Of a stretch of 64,000 bases of DNA, positions 55,338 through 64,000 are shown in pieces. The DNA lies in contig WTXI01000178.1 in NCBI GenBank assembly GCA_022376515.1, positions 1 through 64,000 of the forward strand, read 5' to 3'. Within the stretch, counting starts at the first letter, position 1, and each line of letters starts with the position of its first letter. This DNA comes from Lactifluus volemus. Taxonomy: Eukaryota; Basidiomycota; Agaricomycetes; Russulales; Russulaceae. The translations under genes and the position numbers were made by a program. The notes below the pieces were generated by a model that was given only the letters and a program-made list of their open reading frames with translations, did not search any database and had not been told where the DNA came from.

Positions 55338-57745
55338 TGGCCTTTGCATCCCCGGCCCTTGGGCCATCCCACTGGCATCCCATCGCATCCTTGGGACCAT
55401 CACCCACGCATCCCTGGGCCATCAAACATCACATCCTCCCTTCTCCTTCCCTGCGTGGGAGTGACATATCAGTCAAATAGAATAGGGTGATGGATCCCAT
55501 CCATACTACATACAAGACATCTCTACGCCGACTCAAAGACCCTTTCCCACCCCATACTCCATGTTCACATTTCTCACGCATGCATATATATGATATATCC
55601 ATCATCTACAGCATCCGAAAGGACTGCAACTATATTCACTCTGAATACAGCACACGACCACAGGCCACCAATAATGCTGAGCTAAATGGCATGGAGCCAT
55701 GACCAGCTCGTCGCAGTGTAAAAGGATCTCTGTGTAGTACAAGTGTCTGTGCGGGCTACAATTAGTCAATCCGAGTCGTTCGCAGATTGGAAACGTGCCC
55801 ATGAAGAGGGCATGGTTGCAGGTTGCGGGGTGGTGTCTTGGATCCGCTCGAAGCCAGCTCGGCACTCAAATTTCGGCGGTCGTCCGGTCGTCAGTCTGAA
55901 TCCCGTACGCGGACGCGTAGTCGAGGGCTGCAACGGAATCTTAAGGGGTGTTTGTACATATTGTCCTTCAGCGCTTCGCGCTACAACCGGGGCAGGAAAG
56001 GACGTGGGAATATGACGAGGTCACGTGTCTTTCTCAAACTTCAATTCGCTTCCCTCGTCTTTATTCTCCGTCATCTCCTTATCCTCTTTCCGATCTCTTA
56101 ATTCTCATTTGCGTGCGACTCTGCGAGATATTTGAATCCTTATCTTGTAGCTGTAAAGGATGAGTCTGACACCAAGTGTGATGCTAGTGGTTTGTTGTCC
56201 CATTCCCTCACCCAAAAACTGAACAGCACACGACGAAACTACTGAGATGTGGTCCCGGTTTTCGTACGTGATGGCTCCCTCTTTTCCATCACACCCCCAA
56301 GCTGACTGACTGCCACAGTGCCTCCATATTGTCTTTCTTTTACGAGTAGCCAGCTCCTTAGAAAGTTGAAAAGCCTTTTGAGTGAGTACAATCATCGTCC
56401 AGAAACGTCCCCGGTGGGGAAAACATCGCCCGTGGATGCGCAATATTGGTTAATATCGCTCAGGAGAGGGATCGTATCAATCTACCACTCTCATGTATCT
56501 GATGGATAACGTGCACCCACAGAAACAGCGATGGTACTGTAGCCATAGCCAAGAGCCCTATACAAACTTCATCACGACCCTGACTTCTGCTACGCATCTG
56601 TGAATGGGAAGAACAACCGGAAATACCTACGGAGTTGTTAACTGATGACTGTGTCGCTACAGATGCACGAAAGCGGGTGTGGGACTTCTTTGGAGGTGTG
56701 TCAAGCGTCGGAACGAAGATATATTGGGATTTGGAGGCCTCTCTTGACCCCTCCTGAGCTAATGTTATTTGAGTGAGATTCGGGCGGCGTCGACGTGAGG
56801 ACGTCCGGACGAGAGTATCGAGCGGAAAGGATAGCCTCAAGTTTTTAACAGAAGATATGACGTATTCGCTCATGGCTAGCACGATGCGGTTAAACGATTC
56901 AAGGCAGGTCAAAAGAAGTAGAACAAGAAAAGGGGGTACGCCCTCGAAGGAGGCTTTAGAAGAGTTACATGCATGCGCAGCACCACATAGCACCGGCTAT
57001 TTCCGTTACGTCATAGCCGAGATAACCTTGTTGTCCTGATTATGTCGTTTCCCCGGAATTGTCTGAAACCCTCGCTTATTGGGCCTCGATTATGTCTCGT
57101 GTCCTTTATCCATGCACCAGAAATAACGACCACTCCAGTTGTCAATTCCATGAGAATACAAGGTACGAGCCACGTGCCATCATGATTGGCCGCGGGCATT
57201 CCCACTGCCAAGTACTATAAACTCTGAGATTATCATGACCATCGTTGTGTACTGTATGGTCCTGACTCAGAGTCGGGTCGTCCGATGGCAACAGGTTCGT
57301 ACCTTAGCAGTAAGTTGATTCCTATCGGGGACGTGGTAGACCTGTCCATCCCGGAGAAGTTATAACTTACTGGGTGAGGTCATAAGGGTTTGGTCATATA
57401 TAACAAACAGAAACAGAATTCCCGCTGTTCCATCACCGACAAATACTTTTGGTGCGTCAACAGCGAGAGGTGCTGGCATCATTTACTGTACTACAGTTTC
57501 GGTCGAGCCTTTTTATAGAATAACGTCAGCGTTTCTATTCCGCAACATGTATCTAGTACGACGAAGATTCGGTGTTACTGAGAAATACAGGATTGGGGAG
57601 GTTACCCCGGGTTGAGGCGAGGAAGCGAACTATGGTCTCCCAGGAGAAGCATTCCTGGTTTGGTCGAGTAACACACCGAATGGAGGTGGCCGGCTGCAAG
57701 ACGATAACCGGGCCAGTGTTGGCGCAGGAATGCAACTAAATAAAC
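55338..57745 (+). repeat. segmental repeat modules R0, R1 and R2, unit near 56 kb
   Basis: It is collinear with 10233-12530 and 18760-21745. R0 starts with GGCCTTTGCATCCCCGGCCC as at 10233. R1 is 55420-56000, the intermediate block 56000-56460 and R2 56480-57745. The minus-strand frame at 56460-56993 is the counterpart of 20596-21042 and has a hydrophobic LVLLLLT stretch, but no intact gene is visible. Confidence 0.6.
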
Positions 57746-58047
57746 GTAGAGAATGAAGTAGGACGTAATATATTTGACTTGCTCCGAGTCCTTCTGCCCA
57801 CTAGCTACAGCCTGAGTAGACTATCCTTAAGCGCCATTCGACACAATGGTCGACAAAGCGTAGGAACCACACATTTATATTGAAAAACCATTTCGGAACG
57901 AAGAGGGAAAGAACCCTCACAAAGAGCAGACGAGACTTGCATAGTGGACAGAGGTACCTACACCACCACTACGACGCGCACACCATTCTAGTAACGTACA
58001 ATGGTTCAGAGTTAGTACTTTGGAAGGTTGCTATGAGATCCAAATGC

Positions 58048-58892
58048 TCAGAGAGCATCAGGCATTTCGAGGGTAATGACCACCTTGAATCGACGAATGT
58101 GACCCGGCTCCATGCGAACCACACGATCGACCTGAGTCACCTGCGAATCAGGGTGGTCCATGTAGCGGCGAGCAAGGTGACCGAGATTATCTGCCGAATC
58201 TACTGGCATCTGTGGATAGTCACGGACGGGGGCATGATGAGCCCAATGATCCGGGAATTCAGCTCGGGCGGGACCTGGTACTAAATGCTGGGGCCGGGGA
58301 ACAGAACCAAAGTCGTTGTTTCCTCGGAGTTCCTGCAGCTGTGGACGATGTGGGCATATAGGTTTTAGAAAAGCGATAGAACGTACGGGGGCAACTGGAA
58401 CTTGGGGCTGCGCCTGGACATGATGAGCGACTCCTGCATCATGATACGCGTATGGAACTGCAGGATCCTGTGAAAGAAGGTCCAGTGTGGGTCGTCAGTG
58501 AAAAGGAAGCTAGTAATTACATGTGTGGATGTTACTCACACCTGGTTGTGGACGGTGATAGTATCCCACTGGCATGTTGTAATGCACTTCGTCAATATAG
58601 AGCGCCGGGTCTTGTGGGTATCCCTGCATAGCAACGACCCCGCTGACTGGGGGAGGTATATTCACCAAAACGCCTTCGAATTGGTTATTGGCGGCAACAG
58701 GCTGGATCTAAACGATAACGCAGAGAAATGGCACTTTAAAATGAGTAGTAGTGTGTCAAGATGTGATCGATGAGCACAGACCCAAAGATTCTCTTGTACG
58801 TGATCATGGAGAGTGCGCGGAATTGAATGAGGACTCGGAGCAACTTCGTGTCTAAAGGGATCATTGGCTTGTTGTATCTGAGAATAAGCCAT
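58048..58892 (-). CDS. family A small protein, copy 4 (unrecognised, four exons)
   Basis: Exons at 58782-58892, 58540-58701, 58387-58467 and 58048-58332 join in frame to 212 residues with the family's three phase-0 introns (donors GTCTGT, GTGAGT, GTACGT). The start is MAYSQIQQANDPFRH. Exon 2 has NNQFEGVLVNIPPPVSGV and GYYHRPQPG. Exon 4 has ADNLGHLARRYMDHP, VVRMEPGHIRRFKVVITL and ends EMPDAL. Exon 3 is three codons shorter than in the other copies. All exons are open, so it appears intact. No membrane segment or known domain is seen; function unknown. It sits downstream of R2, the same position as copies 2 and 3. Confidence 0.75.
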
Positions 58893-59529
58893 CTGCAGGT
58901 GTTCGCTTGGGTGGTGGCTATACTTCGCAGGAAGGTACTACTGGGGGGATAGCTGTACGGTAAGTTCTGTAAGCATACCGCACACCGCATACCGGCTTTA
59001 AATGAAATTCTCTTTAGGAAAAGACGCACGAGAGAGATTGACATTTACATTTACGACTTACATTCGCATCATACGGTGATACTAGGCGGTACTAGTAGAA
59101 TTGGCGACCAGCGGCAACAACGATAACTGCAGTGCTTGGCATTTAAGGTTTAAGGTTTAAGGTTTTAAGGTTTAAGATACGGACTCACCGGGATCAACGT
59201 CTTGCCTTGCCTCTCCAGAGATTGATCTGCCTACGCTCGGTAGCTCAAATTTGAAATTGGACTCGGCGGCTTGACCTTTGCACATTGGTTTTTCTGCAAC
59301 CAACCTGAAGTACAGTGTGGTGAAAAGGAACCGAGTCGGCGGAATCAATGATAGTGATGGATTGGGGAGGGCGGGGGAGGTCCGAAAACGGAGTCTGGGG
59401 AAGAAAGTGAGGGAGGGGAGGAAACGTCGTTGGACATGGGAAACCGTCGTTTCCGCGCAGCTCGCGGGACTCGGACGTGTCTATTGTCTCCTCTCACTTA
59501 CCACAGACTACAGTTTCCATGCTGGCATC
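58893..59529. other. intergenic, with a short AAGGTTT repeat
   Basis: Positions about 59146-59178 hold four to five degenerate copies of a 7-8-bp AAGGTTT(A) unit. The ORF at 59278-59688 has basic, low-complexity content and no recognisable domain; I do not call it a gene. Confidence 0.4.
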
Positions 59530-62500
59530 CATGAAGATTGTCAATTCCCTCCCTCACTGGCATCGATAGGCCTCAACCCTACCTCATACTCACACTTGGC
59601 ATCATGGTGCTCGATATTAGCGACAATAACGACATCATCAACGACATCACCATCACCGCACTCCTTCAAGTTACTTGGCTTATCCTGAGTATGCCACCGA
59701 GATAGGTGTGCCGTCATGCCAGTGTAGTCAGTCCTCACTCGTGTAGATGCCCTTTTATGTTGGGCATGGCCTCCACCCTCCAGTTCATGTAGTCACCCAT
59801 GGTAGCCCAGTGGTGCGTGGCCTTAGCTTATCCTCCATTCTTCTTCCCCGTGTGACCATAGGTCGCGCTCACACAATGTGCAAGATAACTGCTCAAGGAC
59901 TCCCGTCCCACATGTACTGCTTGTTCACATTTGTGACGCATATACTGTGTGTCCGTCCATAATCAGAAACTACATCTACTCTTATAACATACATGTGCAC
60001 AGATTGGCTTTTGCGGCGGGGTCTTTGATCCGCTAGGAGCCAGCTTGGCACTCGGATTTACTGTGTATCACCCAGGTCATAGGTAGTCCAATAAGCTGAA
60101 TCTGTGTATGGTGTTGAGTTTTAGTAATCAGGCTTGTTGTTCGGTGCGGTGGAAATGGTGACATCAACAGACAAATTCACATAAGTCTGGATCCTGTGGC
60201 ACGGACTTCCCCACAACAAACAATTTGCGCAGTCGCCCAATCTGGCATCGTACTTACGTTTGCATATGGGGCTGCCCGATCAACGTAAGATTAGATCGGT
60301 CCTACTGTACTGTTATTGCAGTTAGCCTGTTGGATCCCGTCAGACCTCACAATGACCACAACTGGTCAGCCTTGTTGGAAAAACGGGGTTAGGGACAGCA
60401 AAGGGGCAGCCAGCGCGAGGGGATGACAGGCGTGGGAAGCGTTGCGGACATCGTGAAGTTACCCGACGCTGAGATAAGCACACACAACGCGACTTCATCC
60501 CCAATCACCACCTCCTCGGGGCAGCGCGCGCCGCTCCAACGGTGATAGAAATCAACTGGATTATTCAGTACCCAACCCCAACAGACGTGTGTGAATCCCC
60601 AAAAACCTAGTACTACCCAGACATCAGCTAGTCTTTTGGGAGTCTGGGACTAAACGGTTTACGCCTGCTGGTCCAAGCAAGGTGCTCGTGGTCATATAGA
60701 AAACGGGAGTATGAGGTCACGTTGCTTCAATCTGATTGATTGTTCTCCAACTTCTCTTTGCGCATCCTCTCGTTTGCCTCACTTGAGATCTTATCTTGTA
60801 ACCATCAAGGGCCAGAGTCTGACACCGAAGTGTGATTATTACAATGATTTGTCCTCCTATTTCCTCGATGAAGACAAAAGGGTACCGCTTTGGGCACACG
60901 TGATCTACTGCGCTACCACCACACGGGCCGGTAGAGTTCCTTCTCGGGGCCTTCCCCTAACCTAACCTCATTCATTAGCCTCCTGCCAGCTGCCACTCTG
61001 TCTCTTCCTTTTGCACCCATCTACTCTTCTCAGTCACAGGTCCCACTCGTCACTACCGTCCCTTCTTTGACAAGTGTCTATCTCACCCTTGTCGTCTCCA
61101 CACCTGACCCGGCTTTGCGTCTCTCAAAATTAGATTTGGCGGCCTTTGTGTTTGTTCATATAGGTATACTCATGTATGTATTTCCTTCCATAACTTGCGT
61201 TGTCGCAGTGCAAAGTGAAAAATTTCCCCCAGGGCCATAGCCATATCACCTTCCCCCTCCTCAGTGCTATCAACATCGACATTCAAGCAGACCTTCAATC
61301 GAATGGCTCGAGCTGGGATTCCTCCGTCGTCGATAGACCTCCTCTGGCTTACCCTCCACGCACATCTGGCATAACGGCGTTTGATATGAAGGATTACCAG
61401 GACCTCATCAGTGCCAATGATACCCCATCACGTTAATGCCCTTTGTGTTGGCTCGATCTCTCCCTGCCGGATTGTTGTTGTCACACATGGTCCTCCCACC
61501 CCATACTGCATCTTTTACGCACGCATATATCAGACAGCGTCCACAAGGACCGCATCTACATTTATCCTTAATACAGCACACAATTACGAGCCACCGAAAT
61601 GCGGAGCCAAATGGTACGGTGCCACGATCTGTTTGTGGGAGTTTAAAGAAGGATCTCTATCTACAAGTGTCTGTGCCAGCTTCAATTGGTAAGGCGTTGA
61701 AACCAATACCACTTGCTAGTATTGTGAATTTGAAGCGCTGTCATTGTTTTGACTAAGCTAGTTGCAATTCATTCGCAGATTGGAACATGCCCATGATCGA
61801 GGAGGCATCAGCGCAGGTTACGGGTGGGGCCTTGTATCTCCTGGAAGCCAGCTTGACACTCAGATTCACTGTGTATCACTCAGTCTTTGGTAGTCCAACG
61901 AGCTGAATCCACGTATGGTGTCGAGTTCAGTGTCGGCGGTCAAATAGCCATCACTGGATCCCACGCTACGGACACTTGGTGCGTGGGATCGTTGTATGAG
62001 CGACGGCGTCAGTCACCTCAGTGAGCTCGGCCGTGCGTTTGCTCGTGCCGGCATCACTCCAGTTACCTGAAATCACTCTGCGCAGCGCCACTTAGATTGC
62101 TTATTTAGAAGACTCACCTTTGGTATTGCCCCTGCGGGTCTCTAGCGATGCTTCGTATAGTTCTTGTGCTACCTGCTTACTTTCTTAAGGCACACATCCT
62201 TTGTTCATGGTGAGGGGCGGAAAATGCAATGTTCAGTCTATATTAGATGAGCTTCAAGATATATTGAGAGTGGTTCCTGCGCTCATGATTATATCTATCA
62301 AGAATATGCCCTAGCTCCTCCGCCAATACCACTACATTAGGTGCTAAGGTCGATGAGCTATTACATCGGTGAATATATGGGTCTATCCTGCCGTTCCTCG
62401 TGCGATTACCACAGTCCATCCACCATGGCCAAGGTAGAATTGAAGGCGAGATAAGGCGAGCCCTGAAACAGATTCTGGACTCACCACTTTTCCAGTGAAA

Positions 62501-62640
62501 TTGCCTGTCGGGGAGTGCGGTCGAAAGATGATCGGGATTCGGAAGTGAGGCGGGGGCGGTCGGGTACAGTAGATACTTATAGTCATCTTCGTAGCGGTCT
62601 GTGTCACGTTTCCGTGCAAGCCTCATAGTGCGAGGAAATG
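59530..62640 (+). repeat. segmental repeat modules, right-most copies (R1 twice, R4 flank, R2 remnant)
   Basis: Positions 59530-60130 and 61245-61990 are two R1 copies. Positions 60280-60890 match 15150-15650. Positions 61080-61200 match 10430-10500 and 18640-18760. Positions 62243-62640 contain the tail of the R2 minus-strand frame (NPDHLSTALPDRQ). No intact gene is seen. Confidence 0.5.
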
Positions 62641-62916
62641 TTTAGTGGGCTTATGTCAGCCCCCGGGCCTTCACCGGTTCACCGGCCGGGTTTACCTAGC
62701 CTGACAATGGACCAGTCCAATATAGTGATAGTCGTTCCTCAACCGTGTTTGCAATTCCTAATGCCATGATTCAATTGGATGTCGCGCGCCCATCTCGGAA
62801 GTGTCAGCCCACACGTACAATGGTGACAGATCAGGGCGTCACTGTCATAACCTAGCACTGGCACTCAAATCCCGCAGTCAGCGGTCTCTCTTTCATGTGT
62901 TGCCCGAGTTTTCCCC
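62641..62916. other. upstream region of the F-box gene
   Basis: This is the probable promoter region. No TATA box stands out, and the repeat homology has ended. Confidence 0.35.
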
Positions 62917-64000
62917 ATGGACCTCGACCTAGGTGAATCCCATCGTCACCTCTTACAGGTTATTGACGATGAAATCGAGTCGTTGGAGGTGTCCGTTCGA
63001 GCATTGAAGTCCAGACGCAATTCGCTTGCTTTGATCTCGCGTCTGCCTCCAGAAGCCATGGCCGCTATATTCTCATTTGTATCTTCACCTGGGAGACCAA
63101 TGATTCCCTCCCCGGATGCGAAGCATGATCGTCTTGGATGGCTACGTGTCGCTCACGTCTGCCATCTATGGCGTGAGATAGCACTCAATCAACCCCGCTT
63201 TTGGAGCCACATCGACTTCGCCGCGCTGACCTCAACAGGCATAGCTGAGATGCTCGCCCGAGCGAAGATGGCCCCTTTATTCCTGGAGGCGAAGATTACT
63301 TACCGCTGGAACATGGCCCGGATATTGGCCTGTCAGGAAGAACTTGGAGCCCATATTTCCCACACTGCTCACCTTACCATTACCTCGACCTCTGTTCACC
63401 TCCGGAAGGCGCTTGAACGACTCGTCTCACCTGCCCCTACCCTTGAGGTTCTCTCGTTGACCAATGGGTCTCCTACGGGTCCACATACATTGCCGGGACA
63501 AGAAATAAGCATCCCCGATACTCTTTTTGGAGGCATCGCCCCCAAGCTCTCTTCCATCGCGCTCAATAACTGTGACATCAGTTGGAAGTCGCCTCTACTC
63601 AAAGGCTTGCGGCGCCTCGTAATATTTGGGCTCTCCACACATGCGAGGCCGTGTCTCGAGGATTGGCTCAACGCCTTGAATGAAATTCCCCAACTAGAAG
63701 CTCTAACCCTTCACCACGCCACACCACTTGCCGCTCAATGTCCCCCACTCATATCTGAGCCTGACCGCACCGTGACACTTCCATTATTGACGCATATCGA
63801 CATCACTGCCTCTGCGATGGATTGCGAAGTCGCACTTACTCATTTAGTGCTGCCAGCTCTCACCTGGCTACACGTCACCGCCGTTTCTCACCACCCGAAA
63901 GGCAACGACGTTCTGGCAGTTATTCCACATGTATCTCGAAATGCCCATGGGCCCCAAGACACAGAGCCACTTCGGAGCCTATTGATCAATGGCGGGACAG
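62917..64000 (+). CDS. F-box domain protein (3' end beyond the window)
   Basis: The frame is open from the ATG at 62917 to the window edge (361 codons, no intron needed). Residues 1-30 form a charged helix (IDDEIESLEVSVRALKSRR). Residues 34-95 are an F-box (LALISRLPPEAMAAIFSFV...LRVAHVCHLWREIALNQPRFW). The rest is Leu-rich without a regular consensus, as in the very large agaricomycete F-box families. Such proteins usually recruit substrates to SCF ubiquitin ligases through Skp1 (established for the domain). The substrate is unknown. No lesion is seen. Confidence 0.85.
   Translation, partial: MDLDLGESHRHLLQVIDDEIESLEVSVRALKSRRNSLALISRLPPEAMAAIFSFVSSPGRPMIPSPDAKHDRLGWLRVAHVCHLWREIALNQPRFWSHIDFAALTSTGIAEMLARAKMAPLFLEAKITYRWNMARILACQEELGAHISHTAHLTITSTSVHLRKALERLVSPAPTLEVLSLTNGSPTGPHTLPGQEISIPDTLFGGIAPKLSSIALNNCDISWKSPLLKGLRRLVIFGLSTHARPCLEDWLNALNEIPQLEALTLHHATPLAAQCPPLISEPDRTVTLPLLTHIDITASAMDCEVALTHLVLPALTWLHVTAVSHHPKGNDVLAVIPHVSRNAHGPQDTEPLRSLLINGGT

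Noticed and set aside
56460..57211. R2 minus-strand frames as a functional multipass membrane protein
   Set aside because: A hydrophobic stretch and a conserved tail are suggestive, but frames differ between copies, no shared start exists and stops intervene; kept only as a decayed relic.
59146..59178. AAGGTTT repeats, possible internal telomeric tract
   Set aside because: The unit is not the usual TTAGGG type, is short and degenerate, and lies between genes; a simple microsatellite suffices.

Overview
The window looks like nuclear DNA of an agaricomycete basidiomycete. The evidence is short (about 45-80 bp) GT-AG introns, a NACHT-WD40 (STAND/NLR-type) gene, an F-box gene, a Plavaka-type DNA transposon carrying a DUF6532-like passenger gene, and chromodomain Ty3 and Ty1/copia retrotransposons. 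It is an accessory, repeat-dominated region. Only the NACHT-WD40 gene, the F-box gene and six small intron-bearing genes look like intact cellular genes.

The backbone is a set of diverged, same-orientation copies of a segmental repeat of several kb. I label its modules R1 (near 1870, 10.5 kb, 18.8 kb, 46.3 kb, 55.4 kb, 59.5 kb, 61.2 kb), R2 (near 12.0, 20.3 and 56.5 kb) and R4 (7.6-8.8 and 15.7-17.2 kb). Embedded in it are two related families of unrecognised minus-strand genes. Family A has four copies (2834-3670, 12857-13692, 32059-32935, 58048-58892), each with four exons and only phase-0 introns. Family B has two copies (8796-9542, 17257-18099). Both encode proteins of about 200-225 residues that share a C-terminal core.

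The backbone has been broken by nested insertions. (1) A poly(A)-tailed retroposon (21760-31815), whose 3' part is a series of perfect hairpins, was hit by a Ty3 chromovirus (22347-30596), which was then hit by a solo LTR (29923-30502). (2) A Plavaka element (33075-46051) has an intact transposase. Its passenger gene was hit by a solo LTR (38154-38759) and by a copia element (39662-45277), and the copia element was itself hit by a second copy of the 580-bp solo LTR (42823-43399). All five LTR insertions have 5-bp target-site duplications. hAT-like inverted-repeat elements lie at 4002-7097 and 13873-15098, and a LINE 3' end opens the window.

The Ty3 element shows signals for self-primed reverse transcription, a canonical -1 frameshift heptamer between gag and pol, and a third ORF with two zinc knuckles. 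Its LTRs differ only by CpG transitions. To the right, a NACHT-WD40 gene with 14 WD40 repeats (48461-53366) sits between repeat units, next to a membrane-protein gene cut off exactly where a repeat unit begins (55338). The window ends inside an F-box gene.
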